Source: Bog-473 sp963743785
GTDB lineage: Bacteria > Actinomycetota > Acidimicrobiia > Acidimicrobiales > RAAP-2
Direction: 5' to 3'
Assembly: GCA_963743785.1 (NCBI GenBank)
Contig: CAVURD010000035.1
Span: 1 to 64,000 of the forward strand
Length of the DNA: 64,000 bases
Every line of letters starts with the position of its first letter. The first letter of the stretch is position 1. A program made the position numbers and the translations under genes. Under the pieces are notes generated by a model. It was given only the letters and a program-made list of their open reading frames with translations, did no database searches and was not told the DNA's origin. Positions 26,897 through 36,144 of this stretch are shown here, in pieces.

Positions 26897-29826
26897 CTAC
26901 GAGCAGCCGCTCGTCGTCCCGCAGCTGCCGCAGACGTAGCAGGAGCCGGCCCGCTGCATGGCATTGCCGCAGCTGTAGCAGTAGGGGGCGTCTCGCTGCT
27001 CGGCCCGGGCCAGCGGTTGCCCGCCACTGACACCGTAGGTGGGCCCGGTCGAACCGCCGCCGCCGACGGCGCCGGCGATCGCGGTTCCCCCGCCCCGAAG
27101 GCGTCGTCCATCAAGCCGGCTGACGACGGCGTCGCCATCTCCTCGACTCCGGGCAGGGTGGGCTGCGTGCGCTCGGCCGTCGACAAGATGCCGAGCTCGG
27201 ACCGCTCCTCGAGGGTGAGGTAGTCCAGGGCGATGCGGCGGAAGATGTAGTCGACCAGGCTGGTGGCGATGCGCAGCTCCGCGTCGTCGGTGATCCCGGC
27301 CGGCTCGAACTTCATGTTGGTGTACTTGCGCACGTAGGTGGCCAGTGGCACCTGGTGCTGCAGGCCGAGGCTCAGCGATATGGAGAAGGCATCCATGATG
27401 CCGGCCAAGGTCGAACCCTGCTTGGAGACGTTGATGAAGACTTCGCCGGGCCGCCCGTCCTCGTACTCGCCGACGGTCACGTAGCCCTCGCAATCGGCCA
27501 CCCGGAAGGCGAACGTCTTGGAGTTGCGACGGCGGGGCAGACGCTCCCGCACGGCGCCGACGACCACCGACTCGGTCTTGCGCTGGCGCTCGTGCTCCAG
27601 CGCCGTCTCCAACTCGGCGATGCGGTCGGCGATGGCCCGGGCCCGGGCTTCGGCCTCCGATCCCGCCGGGGCCACGTCGCCACCGGCGGTAGCCGCTGTG
27701 CTCTCCATCTTGGTGGTCGACAGCGGCTGGGCCACCTTGCAGTTGTCCCGGTAGATGGCGACCGCCTTGACGCCGAGGCGCCAGGCGTCGATGTGCAGCT
27801 GCTCGACGTCCTCGACCGAGACATCCTCGGGCAGGTTGACCGTCTTGGAGATGGCGCCACTGATGAAGGGCTGCACCGCTCCCATCATGCGGATGTGGCC
27901 CGAGTAGTGGATGGTGTTGTCGCCCATGGAACAGGCGAACACGGCCAGGTGCTCGGGAACGACATGGGGTGCGCCGAGGATCGACATGTGCTCGTTGATG
28001 TACGCCACGATCTCGTCGACCTGATCGTGGCCGTAGCCCAACTTCGTCAAGGCCCGCGGGATCGTCTGGTTGACGATCGACATGGTGCCCCCGCCGACCA
28101 GCTTCTTGGTCTTGACCAGTCCGAGGTCGGGCTCGACCCCGGTGGTGTCGCAGTCCATGAGCAGGCCTATGGTCCCCGTCGGCGCCAACACTGAGGCTTG
28201 CGAGTTGCGGACGCCGAACTCCTCGGCCAACTCCACCGCGTCGTCCCAGGACTGCTGGGCCGCCGACAGGAGCTCTGGGGGAACGACTTCCTCGTCGATG
28301 CGCGCCGCCTCGCCCTGGTGCATGCGCAGCACGTTGAGCATGGCATCGGCGTTGTCGTGGAAACCGGCGAAGGGTCCCATCCGTGCCGCCGTGCGGGCCG
28401 AGGTGGCATAGGCGTGACCGGTGAGCAGGGCCGTGATGGCGGCCGCCCAGGCTCGCCCGGCGTCCGAGTCATAGGGCAGGCCCTGGGCCATGAGCAGCGC
28501 GCCCAGGTTGGCGTAGCCGATGCCCAACTCGCGGAAGGCCCGGGTCGTCTCGCCGATCTTCTCGGTGGGGTAGTCGGCGTTGCCGACCAGGATCTCCTGG
28601 GCGGTGAACATGATCGCCACGCCCGCCTTGAAACCCTCCACGTCGAACTCGTCGTACTCATCGAGGAACGTGAGCAGGTTCATCGAGGCGAGATTGCAGG
28701 CTGAGTTGTCGAGGTGAACGTATTCGGAGCATGGGTTGCTTCCGTTGATCCGACCGGTCTCCGGGGCGGTGTGCCAGCGGTTGATGGTGGTGTCGTACTG
28801 CAGACCGGGGTCGGCGCACTCCCAGGCCGAGTGGGCGATCTGGCGGAAGAGGTCGCGGGCCGGCACCGTGCGCACGGCGGATCCGTCGATCCGCGCCGTG
28901 AGCTCCCAGTCGCGCCCGTCAATCACGGCTTCCATGAACTCGTCGGTGACCCGTACCGAGTTGTTGGCGTTCTGGTACTGCGTCGAGTGGCTGTCCGCTC
29001 CGTCCAGGTCCATGTCGAACCCGGCGTCACGCAGGACGCGCGCCTTGCGCTCCTCGATGGCCTTGCACCAGATGAAGTCCTCGACATCAGGGTGGTCGAT
29101 GTCGAGGATGACCATCTTGGCGGCGCGTCGTGTCTTGCCGCCGGACTTGATGGTCCCGGCCGAGGCGTCGGCCCCACGCATGAAGCTGACCGGACCCGAC
29201 GCCGTGCCGCCGCCCTTGAGCAGCTCGTGCGACGAGCGGATCTTCGAGAGGTTGACGCCGGCGCCCGATCCGCCTTTGAAGATCACTCCTTCTTCGGTGT
29301 ACCAGTTGAGGATGGAGTCCATCTGGTCCTCCACCGAGAGGATGAAGCACGCCGAGGCCTGTTGCGGCACGCCCGGCACCCCGATGTTGAACCAGACCGG
29401 GGAGTTGAAGGCGGCCCTCTGGTGGATGATCAGGAACTTCAGCTCGTGATTGAAGATCTGCGCCTCTTCGTCGTCGACGAAGTAGCCGTCCTTCAGTCCC
29501 CAGGCCGTGATCGTGTCGGCCACCCGGTCGGCCACCTGCCGGAGCGACCACTCGCGCTCGTCGGTGTTCAGCGTGCCCCGGAAGTACTTCTGCGAGAGGA
29601 TGTTGGTGGCGTTGACGCTCCACGATTCGGGCACCTCGACCCCCAGCTGCTCGAAGGCCACGGTGCCGTCCCGGTAATTGGTGATGCGAGCGTCACGGCG
29701 CTCCCAACGGACCTCGTCGTACGGGTGCACGCCTTCGGTGGTGAAATGCCGCCGAATACCGATCTCGGATCGCTGGGGTGCGATGGCCATAACGCTGGGG
29801 CCCTCCTCGTAGATGTGATTGTTCAT
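26897..29826 (-). CDS. nrdJ: vitamin B12-dependent (class II) ribonucleotide reductase (one frameshift)
   Basis: Adenosylcobalamin-dependent reductase making deoxyribonucleotides without O2 or a radical-generating subunit, about 975 residues. Seen: FNSPVWFNIG near the N-terminus, substrate-site NPCSEYVHLDNSACNLASMNL with the active Cys and Asn, APTGTIGLLMDCDTTG, and a C-terminal zinc ribbon CYSCGNAMQRAGSCYVCGSCG with the redox Cys tail. A shift near 27090, close to a C-run, joins the body to this tail. ATG at 29826 overlaps the leader ORF stop (ATGA); an internal ATG at 29790 gives MAIAPQRSEIG. The nearest gene is divergent glpK. Promoter and NrdR boxes are listed separately. Confidence 0.93.
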
Positions 29827-29924
29827 TCGATGTGTTCCGTGAGGCCGGTGGTGCCGTGAAGCCGGTGAGTCCTGATGCCGGCCGCAGCGCCCCTCCCGCC
29901 TGGGGAATGACGTCTCCGGCGCAT
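29823..29924 (-). CDS. 33-residue leader ORF coupled to nrdJ
   Basis: ATG at 29924 preceded by a strong AGGAGGG five bases upstream; the product begins MRRRRHSPGGRGAAAG and is basic (Arg/His/Gly-rich). Its TGA overlaps the ATG at 29826 of nrdJ. nrdJ itself has only a weak Shine-Dalgarno, so translation of this ORF probably feeds ribosomes into nrdJ. The peptide may have no function of its own. Confidence 0.55.
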   Translation of the reverse strand: MRRRRHSPGGRGAAAGIRTHRLHGTTGLTEHIE

Positions 29925-29964
29925 ATGTCCCTCCTGCGCCCGGAAAGCACTGAAGCCAGCTTAA

Positions 29965-29980
29965 CCACAATATGTAGTGG
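29965..29980. promoter_or_regulatory. NrdR box 1
   Basis: CCACAATATGTAGTGG fits the 16-bp NrdR palindrome (acaCwAtATaTwGtgt) at 13 of 16 positions. It starts 32 bp from box 2, the three-helical-turn spacing usual for NrdR pairs. Downstream of the nrdJ promoter, as expected for a repressor of ribonucleotide reductase genes. Confidence 0.75.
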
Positions 29981-29996
29981 CTGACCCTCCCCACGC

Positions 29997-30012
29997 ACGC
30001 GAGATGCTGTGT
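29997..30012. promoter_or_regulatory. NrdR box 2
   Basis: ACGCGAGATGCTGTGT, a weaker match (11 of 16), directly after the -10 element, overlapping the likely transcription start. The nrdR gene itself is not in the window. Confidence 0.65.
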
Positions 30013-30013
30013 C

Positions 30014-30042
30014 ATTACAGCACTGTAGTTACAACTTGTCAA
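30014..30042 (-). promoter_or_regulatory. nrdJ promoter (TTGACA-N17-TGTAAT)
   Basis: On the minus strand TTGACA at 30042-30037 and TGTAAT at 30019-30014 with a 17-bp spacer, a near-consensus housekeeping promoter. Start site expected near 30007, giving a leader of about 180 nt before 29826 that contains both NrdR boxes (in DNA) and the leader ORF. Confidence 0.7.
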
Positions 30043-30155
30043 CCACTTTCTCCCTCCATCCGTCCTGGTCACGGGCCGCTCGCGATGGTTTGCGCGCCGG
30101 GTTCGCCAACTGGCCTCCGGAGGGACTGATTTTCGGGGTGAGTAGCGTCCTTCGC

Positions 30156-31688
30156 ATGGGCAAATTGGTGGCTATCGATGCCGGCACCACCGGGGTCCGC
30201 GCCGTGGTGGTCGACGACCGGGCCCGGGTGGTGGACGTGGCCTACCGGGAGATCGCCCAGCACTTCCCCCGGCCCGGCTGGGTCGAACACGACCCCATCG
30301 AGATATGGCGGGCCGTCGAGGCCACGTTGGCCGAAGTGGGACACCGACTGGCCGAGGCGGGTGACACCGTGGCCGCCATCGGGATCACGAACCAACGCGA
30401 GACCCTGGTGGCGTTCGACCGAAGCAACGGTGAGCCGCTCCATCGAGCCATCGTCTGGCAGGACCGGCGGACGGCCGCCCTGTGCGCCGAGTTCGAGGCG
30501 GCTGGTCATCTCCCCCTGGTCCGCCGCACCGCCGGGCTCGTGCTGGATCCGTATTTCACGGCCACCAAGATCACCTATCTCCTCCGTGAGGGCGACCTCG
30601 CGCTGGGACCCCGATCCCCCGCCCTCTCCTTCGGCACGGTCGACAGTTGGGTGCTGTGGAACTTGACCGGGGGAACCCGTGGCGGCATCTTCGCCACCGA
30701 TCCCTCCAACGCCAGCCGCACCATGCTGCTCGATACCGGCACCCTCGCCTGGTCCGACGAGCTTTGTTCTCTGTTCGATGTTCCTCGGCACACCTTGCCC
30801 GAGGTGAAGCCCTCGGCCGGGCGTTTCGGCCTCAGCACCCTTCGCGGTCTCGGCCCGGCCAGCACCGTGCTCGACGGTGTCCCGGTCTCAGGCGTGTTGG
30901 GCGACCAGCAGGCGGCCCTGTTCGGGCAGGCCTGTTTCGACCCGGGCATGGTCAAGGTGACCTACGGCACCGGCAGCTTCGTATTGGCCAATGCCGGGCC
31001 CGAGCGCCCGGCCGCACCCGATGGCCTCACCGTCAGCGTGGCCTGGGACCTGGGGGGTTTCGCCGGTTCCAGCAACACCCGGACGTACGCACTCGAAGGC
31101 TCGACCTTCGTGTCGGGCGCCGCCATCCAGTGGCTGCGCGACGGCCTGGGCCTGATCGACCGGGCCGCGGACATCGGGCCGCTGGCCGAGTCGGTGGGTG
31201 ACAGCGGCGGGGTCACGTTCGTCCCCGCCCTGACCGGACTGGGCAGCCCGTGGTGGGACCCGGCGGCCCGGGGCATCATGACCGGCATCACCCGGGGGGC
31301 CGGCCGGGCCCAGATCGCGCGGGCCTGCGTCGAGGCCATCGCCTTCCAGGTCCGGGACATGACCGATGCCATGAGGGCCGCCTCGGCCTACCCCCTCGTG
31401 GCGCTCCGGGCCGACGGGGGCGCAGCCGCCATGGAACTCCTGCTCCAGCTCCAGGCCGAACAGAGCCGTATGCCGGTGGCCCGCCCGCCCTCGCTGGAAT
31501 CGACCGCGCTGGGAGCGGCCACGTTGGCCGGCCTGGCCGAAGGCATGTGGGATTCGCTCGACGAGCTGGCCGAGCTGTGGAACTCATCGGCCCGGTTCGA
31601 GCCCGAGCTCCCGGTTGAACTCACCGATGCCGTGTACGCCGTCTGGCGGCGGGCCGTCGACCGCGCCCGGGGTTGGGCGGAAGTATGA
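30156..31688 (+). CDS. glpK: glycerol kinase (FGGY family)
   Basis: 510 residues. Phosphorylates glycerol to glycerol 3-phosphate with ATP. N-terminal phosphate loop DAGTTGVRAVVVDD, TNQRETLVAFDR and IVWQDRRTAALC (glycerol-binding Arg/Glu pattern of GlpK), GDQQAALFGQACF, and the ATP-site YGTGSFVLANAG. Length and motifs fit GlpK better than xylulokinase. ATG at 30156. It diverges from nrdJ with about 330 bp between the coding starts. No glpF or glpD nearby. Confidence 0.88.
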   Translation: MGKLVAIDAGTTGVRAVVVDDRARVVDVAYREIAQHFPRPGWVEHDPIEIWRAVEATLAEVGHRLAEAGDTVAAIGITNQRETLVAFDRSNGEPLHRAIVWQDRRTAALCAEFEAAGHLPLVRRTAGLVLDPYFTATKITYLLREGDLALGPRSPALSFGTVDSWVLWNLTGGTRGGIFATDPSNASRTMLLDTGTLAWSDELCSLFDVPRHTLPEVKPSAGRFGLSTLRGLGPASTVLDGVPVSGVLGDQQAALFGQACFDPGMVKVTYGTGSFVLANAGPERPAAPDGLTVSVAWDLGGFAGSSNTRTYALEGSTFVSGAAIQWLRDGLGLIDRAADIGPLAESVGDSGGVTFVPALTGLGSPWWDPAARGIMTGITRGAGRAQIARACVEAIAFQVRDMTDAMRAASAYPLVALRADGGAAAMELLLQLQAEQSRMPVARPPSLESTALGAATLAGLAEGMWDSLDELAELWNSSARFEPELPVELTDAVYAVWRRAVDRARGWAEV

Positions 31689-31717
31689 GCGGTGAAAGCT
31701 CGGCATGTCGGAATGTG

Positions 31718-31764
31718 GAACGCGTGGCTCACCTTTCGTGGTGCGATTCGTCGACCACGCGTTC
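31718..31764 (-). terminator. inverted repeat at the end of the membrane-protein gene
   Basis: GAACGCGTGG at 31718-31727 and CCACGCGTTC at 31755-31764 are a perfect 10-bp repeat with a 27-base loop spanning the stop of the minus-strand gene. It may serve both convergent transcripts; no U-tract. Confidence 0.35.
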
Positions 31765-32022
31765 ACTTTCGGGCGTGTCCCAGTCGTCCAGTCCGAGCTT
31801 TCGGCGCCGGAACTTCTCGGGATCCTCGTGGATGAGGTGCCACCATCCGGCCAGGGCGACGCACCCAAGGATGGGCCATTCAAACGTGTAGAACCAGCTG
31901 AGGAAGTTGCCCTCGAGAGCCCTCGTGGCCTGCCACCAGGCCAGCCCGATGCAGGCGGCGACGAGAACTCCGAACTCGACGTGGAGGGTGAATGCCCTAC
32001 GTGAGAACCAGCGCTGATGCAC
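31729..32022 (-). CDS. small membrane protein, unknown
   Basis: 97 residues with two predicted helices (VEFGVLVAACIGLAWW and FEWPILGCVALAGWWHLI) and a basic/acidic cytoplasmic tail (DPEKFRRRKLGLDDWD). ATG at 32022. No known family recognised. It lies beside the oxidase biogenesis genes, and such small Trp-rich two-helix proteins are common around cox loci; a role in oxidase assembly is only a guess. Confidence 0.75.
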   Translation of the reverse strand: MHQRWFSRRAFTLHVEFGVLVAACIGLAWWQATRALEGNFLSWFYTFEWPILGCVALAGWWHLIHEDPEKFRRRKLGLDDWDTPESERVVDESHHER

Positions 32023-32073
32023 GATGCCAGTGTACGTACCGGCCTTCCCCGCTGCCGGGCCGGCCGGCGCGCA

Positions 32074-32214
32074 TCAGGGGCGCACGCGGGTGCCGCGCTC
32101 CTGCACTTCGACGCGGCGCATGCGGTGCTCCCGGGCCGTCAGGACGAGCAGCGGCACTGCCGCGATGCTGACGGTCAGGATCATGAGGGGGATGGCGATG
32201 AAGAGGAACATCAT
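32074..32214 (-). CDS. 46-residue single-helix membrane protein
   Basis: ATG at 32214 then MMFLFIAIPLMILTVSIAAV, a clear membrane helix, then a basic tail (TAREHRMRRVEVQERG). No strong ribosome-binding site; an upstream in-frame start at 32265 is possible. Located 51 bp before the two-helix protein on the same strand. Coding status is supported mainly by the sharply hydrophobic segment. Confidence 0.5.
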   Translation of the reverse strand: MMFLFIAIPLMILTVSIAAVPLLVLTAREHRMRRVEVQERGTRVRP

Positions 32215-32391
32215 GGGCTCATGGGCACGGAGGGTCGGGGCGGTCCTGTGCCTTCTCCTTTGCATCACGGTACATGTGGAATCGTGGACCTCCCTGTGGA
32301 TCTTCGTAGAGGCCGGTGGGAACGGCACGGTCCCGCAAAGGGAGTTGATGGCGCCGGTCTGACGCGTTCATCGACCGGTAGTGTCCTGCCC

Positions 32392-33033
32392 ATGGGGACC
32401 GGGGGCGTACCCAAGGGAGCCGAACCTTCGGAGAGCGCCAGGCGCGGCCGATCGGGGTCGTCTGATCGGATCTTCCAGGTGATCGCCGTGCTGGGTGGAC
32501 TCTGCCTGATCGGTTTCATCGTCTTCGTCGCCCTGCGCGCCCCGGCCAAGAGCACGCGGACCCTCGGGATCGCCTCGCTGGAAGCTCCCCCGCCCGCCGT
32601 CCTCCATGCCGGCTCGTCCGCGCCGGCCTTTTCCCTGCCCCGCCTCGGCGGCGGCGCCGCGTTGACGCTGAGCTCCTTCTTGGGCACGCCGGTGATCGTC
32701 AACTTCTTTGCCTCGTGGTGCCCGCACTGCCGGTCCGAATTGGCAGCCATAGGGACGGTGGCCGCCCGCAACGCCGGTGGGGTGGCCGTGGTCGGGGTCG
32801 ATTCCAACGACGGAACGGGCACGCCGGCGCAGAAGCTGTTGCTCGCCGCCCACGCCAGCTACCCGGTCGGGATCGACACGAGCGCGCAGGTGGCCGCCAA
32901 GTACCTCCTCGTGGCTCTGCCCGTCACCTACTTCATCGATGCCCGGGGTCGTGTCGTAGGCTCCGCGTTCGGGTCCCAGACCGTCACGTCGCTTCAGCGC
33001 TGGGTGAATCGTCTCACCCGCCAGGCTCCATGA
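32392..33033 (+). CDS. TlpA/ResA-like membrane-anchored thioredoxin
   Basis: 213 residues. One N-terminal helix (about 28-49), then an extracytoplasmic thioredoxin fold with active site ASWCPHCRSEL (Cys110, Cys113) and the cis-Pro segment ALPVTYFID. Such proteins reduce haem-binding or copper-site cysteines during cytochrome biogenesis; the neighbouring SCO1 gene, which it overlaps by ATGA, supports a role in preparing the CuA site of the oxidase. ATG at 32392. Confidence 0.88.
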   Translation: MGTGGVPKGAEPSESARRGRSGSSDRIFQVIAVLGGLCLIGFIVFVALRAPAKSTRTLGIASLEAPPPAVLHAGSSAPAFSLPRLGGGAALTLSSFLGTPVIVNFFASWCPHCRSELAAIGTVAARNAGGVAVVGVDSNDGTGTPAQKLLLAAHASYPVGIDTSAQVAAKYLLVALPVTYFIDARGRVVGSAFGSQTVTSLQRWVNRLTRQAP

Positions 33034-34541
33034 GGACGGGGGTGGAGCACTCGGGGTCGGGGACCGATGACCACTCCGAGCGCACGACCGGGCCGGTCGT
33101 TGACCGGGCCGCCGCGTTCGGCGACACTTCGCCCCCTGTCCCCCGCACGTTCTTCTACTGGCTCCTGGGTGCTGCCGCCGTACTCGGCCTCGGCGGTCTG
33201 CTCCTGGAGCACGTCGTCTCGTCGAACGGGCTCAACCCGGTGCCGCAGAAGAACGAGGTGACCGTAACGACCCAGGTTCCCTCAGCCGCCCCGGTCCCCG
33301 CCGGCCAGCGGGCCCCGCTCGGCGCGTCGCTCACCTCGTTCATGGGTCTGGCCACCCTGCGGCCCACCCCGGCCCCTTCGTTCACCCTGGTCGATCAGGC
33401 TGGTCAGGCAACCGCACTGGCCGATGAGACGGGCAAGGTCGTCGTGCTCACCTTCTTCAACGGACGCTGTAATGACATCTGTCCGGTGTTGGCGGCCGAG
33501 ATCCGTGGGGCCGACGCCGACCTCGGGACCAACGCGGCCAAGGTGATGTTCCTCACCGTCAACACGGACCCTTCGGCCCTGGCCGTCTCTGGGCTCTCGA
33601 GCGCCGTGGCCCAGCCGGGAATGAGCGCACTGTCGAACTGGCGCATGCTCACCGGACCGCTGGTCACGATGAACGCGACGTGGAAGGCCTACGGTGTCGC
33701 CATCTCGGTGGCGACACCGACCGGCGCTGAAGCCCACAACGACGTCGTCTACTTCATCGACCCGCAGGGACGGGAGCGCTACCGTGCCACTCCCGTCGAC
33801 GACGAGAGCCGCAATGGGACCTCCTCGCTGCCGTCGGCGGATATTGCCCGGTGGGCGTCGGGCCTCGCCACCTACGCCGGCAAACTGACGACTGCCGACG
33901 ACGCCGACGACGCCATGAACGGACAGCCGGACACTCCCCGCTCAGGACCGCCGTGGTACCGGCGACGGGCCGCGCTGGTCGGCGCGGCAGTGGCCGTCGT
34001 CTTGGCCATCACCATCATCTCGGACCTTCCGGTGCACACCTCCCGGGCCGCCGACATCTCGAGCGAGAAGGGCGTCCTCTCGGAGCTCAACACCGACTTG
34101 GCGCCGTGTGCCCTGGCCGTGCACGAAGCGCTGACCATCTGGGGGGAACAGACCACGCATTCGCTGACGGCCGCGGACCGGGCCGAGTCGGCCTCTCTCC
34201 TGCGTGACGACCAGAATGCCTGCTCCTTCACCAACCAGGCCATCTACGACCTCTCTAACATCGAGGTTCCCGGCTCGACCGCCGGCAAGGACATGGGAGA
34301 CCTCGTGGCCACCTCGGTGCTGTGGACCACCTCCGACGCCCTCAAGGCCATTGAGGCGGTTCAAGCCCTCATGCTCAACGGGCAGGCCGTACCCGCCCGG
34401 GCCAGCCTGGACCAGGCCGAGCGGGCGCTGGCCACCGATCGAAACGCGGGACTGGCCGAGTTGGCCCGGGCCAACCATGTGCTCGACACTCAGTTGCCCC
34501 GCCCGGACATGCCGCCAATGCCCACGCCGCCGAGCAACTAA
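33030..34541 (+). CDS. SCO1/SenC copper chaperone with a second membrane-anchored C-terminal domain
   Basis: 503 residues in one open frame. Residues 1-290: membrane helix 41-60, then a SCO1 thioredoxin fold with NGRCNDICP (Cys147, Cys151) and the copper-ligand His236 in AHNDVVYFID. After a charged linker, residues 313-331 form a second helix followed by a mostly helical extracytoplasmic domain (ISSEKGVLSEL...LDTQLPRPDMPP) that matches nothing I recognise. An ATG at 33915 (residue 296) could start a separate second protein, so this may be two genes joined by an indel that removed a stop. Ends four bases into the convergent CtaG gene. Confidence 0.8.
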   Translation: MRTGVEHSGSGTDDHSERTTGPVVDRAAAFGDTSPPVPRTFFYWLLGAAAVLGLGGLLLEHVVSSNGLNPVPQKNEVTVTTQVPSAAPVPAGQRAPLGASLTSFMGLATLRPTPAPSFTLVDQAGQATALADETGKVVVLTFFNGRCNDICPVLAAEIRGADADLGTNAAKVMFLTVNTDPSALAVSGLSSAVAQPGMSALSNWRMLTGPLVTMNATWKAYGVAISVATPTGAEAHNDVVYFIDPQGRERYRATPVDDESRNGTSSLPSADIARWASGLATYAGKLTTADDADDAMNGQPDTPRSGPPWYRRRAALVGAAVAVVLAITIISDLPVHTSRAADISSEKGVLSELNTDLAPCALAVHEALTIWGEQTTHSLTAADRAESASLLRDDQNACSFTNQAIYDLSNIEVPGSTAGKDMGDLVATSVLWTTSDALKAIEAVQALMLNGQAVPARASLDQAERALATDRNAGLAELARANHVLDTQLPRPDMPPMPTPPSN

Positions 34542-35332
34542 GCACCGACGGCACCGTCCCCGGGGCGCTCGGCGGCCCGCCGCTCGATGATGGCCGTGGC
34601 ACCACGGCGCTGTTCACGAAGGAGGCGGCGGAGCTCGTCGTCGGGGTTCTGCTCGCCGTGCAGCCACTGCATGGCGTCCACGAAAATGATGGGCACAAAG
34701 ACCACCGTGGCCATGAACCACAAGATGACGGCGGCCACCTGTTGGTCCGCCGCCTGGCTGAGGCCTTGCCCCGCCACGTGGTGGAAAGTCGGGTACCAGC
34801 CGGAGTGGGACATCGCGACCAGATAGGCCTCGATCCACACCAGCCACATCGCAGCTGTTCCCAGGACCACGCTCCGCAGACCGCCGACGCGCGGGGCCAG
34901 GGGTGGGGACTCGGCCAATTCCAGCCAGAGGCCGATGCCGCCGGCAATGAGCGTCACCGCTTCGATCACCCTGAGCCAGGGGTGGCTCCATGTCGCGCGG
35001 ACCGACATCGGGGTGAACCACCACACCACCACCAGTCCATAGACCAGCACGAAGCCCACCGACCGCCACAGTTCGGGATGCCGCCGCCGCCGTTGCGCCA
35101 GGGTCTCGGCCCAGGCGGCGTGGCGCCAGGGAGCGCCCACGACGACCAGCGTGGGCACCACCATCGCCCACAGGCCATAGCGGAGGACCTGCCCCAGTTC
35201 GTAGCGGTGGGCCAGCGAAGAAACCGGTGGCAGGAACGTCAGGAGGCAGACGAGCGCAGCCCCCAGGAGGCTCCACCGGCGTATCGGGAGAGTGGCTGCG
35301 CCAGAGCGTTCGGGGGCGACCCCCGCCTTCAC
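34538..35332 (-). CDS. CtaG-like cytochrome c oxidase assembly protein
   Basis: 264 residues with about seven helices. GAPWRHAAW, MSHSGWYPTFHHVAGQG and DQQVAAVILWFMATVVFVP are typical of the actinobacterial/Bacillus CtaG (caa3_CtaG) family linked to copper insertion in subunit I. GTG at 35332 overlaps the stop of the small upstream ORF. It is the last gene of the cox operon and has a second family member at 40112. Confidence 0.85.
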   Translation of the reverse strand: MKAGVAPERSGAATLPIRRWSLLGAALVCLLTFLPPVSSLAHRYELGQVLRYGLWAMVVPTLVVVGAPWRHAAWAETLAQRRRRHPELWRSVGFVLVYGLVVVWWFTPMSVRATWSHPWLRVIEAVTLIAGGIGLWLELAESPPLAPRVGGLRSVVLGTAAMWLVWIEAYLVAMSHSGWYPTFHHVAGQGLSQAADQQVAAVILWFMATVVFVPIIFVDAMQWLHGEQNPDDELRRLLREQRRGATAIIERRAAERPGDGAVGA

Positions 35333-35442
35333 CGGGTCGAACGGCGCTGGAAGAAGCCCCAGAGGAGGACCACCGCGAAGAAGCCCAGCGGTATGGCGAA
35401 GGTGAGGGCCTGGGTCGCGGCGATATCCGATGCGGCCATCAT
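35329..35442 (-). CDS. 37-residue single-helix protein in the cox operon
   Basis: ATG at 35442 (or 35439) preceded by GGGAGGTGA, one of the best ribosome-binding sites in the window, which begins right after the ctaE stop. The product is MMAASDIAATQALTFAIPLG then a hydrophobic FFAVVLLWGFF and a basic RRSTR tail: one membrane helix. Its TGA overlaps the GTG of ctaG. Position and size suit a small oxidase subunit (a subunit IV-like peptide) or assembly factor; this is inference. Confidence 0.7.
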   Translation of the reverse strand: MMAASDIAATQALTFAIPLGFFAVVLLWGFFQRRSTR

Positions 35443-35457
35443 CGTGGGGTCACCTCC

Positions 35458-36144
35458 CTAGAGCACATAGAACAGTACCCAGAAGAAGGTCGCCACCACG
35501 GCGATGAAGCCCCAGTAGTACGTACAGCCCTCCAGGTTGGCCCGGAACATGCGGGCCACCGGCAGGGTGGATTGGGCCGTACCGCCATCCTCTCGAAGGG
35601 CCCGGCGCAGGCGGGCCTGCCGGGCCAGCAGGGTCTCGAGCCAGTAGATGCCGGTCAAGATCAGCACGATGTTCAAGATGGCCCAGCCGATGAAGCACGA
35701 GGCGTAGCCGCTCGAACCCGGGAAGAAGGGCAGGTCGGTGAGCTGCCAGACCTGGAGCCCGACGGCCACCAGTCCGCCGAGCACGGACGTCCAGCCGGCT
35801 ACCTCCCAGTCCAGCGACACCCCGGACCGGAAACGACGCAGGCCCTCGTACGCGAGCAAGGCGCTGGCCACCGTCACGGCGAAAATGGCGGCACCGGCCC
35901 CGGTGGGTGCCGTGATCCCGCCCGGCCGCCACAGGTTCTCGTTGTTGGCCGAGCGCAGGTAGAAGTACGCGAAGGCCAGGGCGGCGAAGGCGAAGGCCCA
36001 GATCCCGATGACCAGCCGTCCCCCCGTCCACAGGGCCCCCTCCTGCGCCCGCAGTTCGAAGGCGATCTCTTCGGGCGTCTCGTTCAGGTGCAGGAAGCTC
36101 TCGGAGCGCTCCGGCCTCTTTTCGGGCATGGCCTCGGTACTCAC
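35458..36144 (-). CDS. ctaE: cytochrome c oxidase subunit III
   Basis: 228 residues, five predicted helices, which fits the short CoxIII forms. Recognised by FAYFYLRSANNENLWRPGG, the central FIGWAILNIVLILTGIYWLE and the C-terminal EGCTYYWGFIAVVATFFWVLFYVL. GTG at 36144 overlaps the ctaD stop. Forms the core oxidase with ctaD and ctaC and supports proton uptake by subunit I. Confidence 0.85.
   Translation of the reverse strand: MSTEAMPEKRPERSESFLHLNETPEEIAFELRAQEGALWTGGRLVIGIWAFAFAALAFAYFYLRSANNENLWRPGGITAPTGAGAAIFAVTVASALLAYEGLRRFRSGVSLDWEVAGWTSVLGGLVAVGLQVWQLTDLPFFPGSSGYASCFIGWAILNIVLILTGIYWLETLLARQARLRRALREDGGTAQSTLPVARMFRANLEGCTYYWGFIAVVATFFWVLFYVL

Noticed and set aside
27355..29859. Long plus-strand open frames opposite nrdJ
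   Set aside because: Composition is that of antisense shadow frames, and nrdJ is unambiguous on the minus strand.
29827..29960. Possible cobalamin riboswitch before nrdJ
   Set aside because: No B12-box-like core was found; the leader is explained by the NrdR boxes and the coupled ORF.
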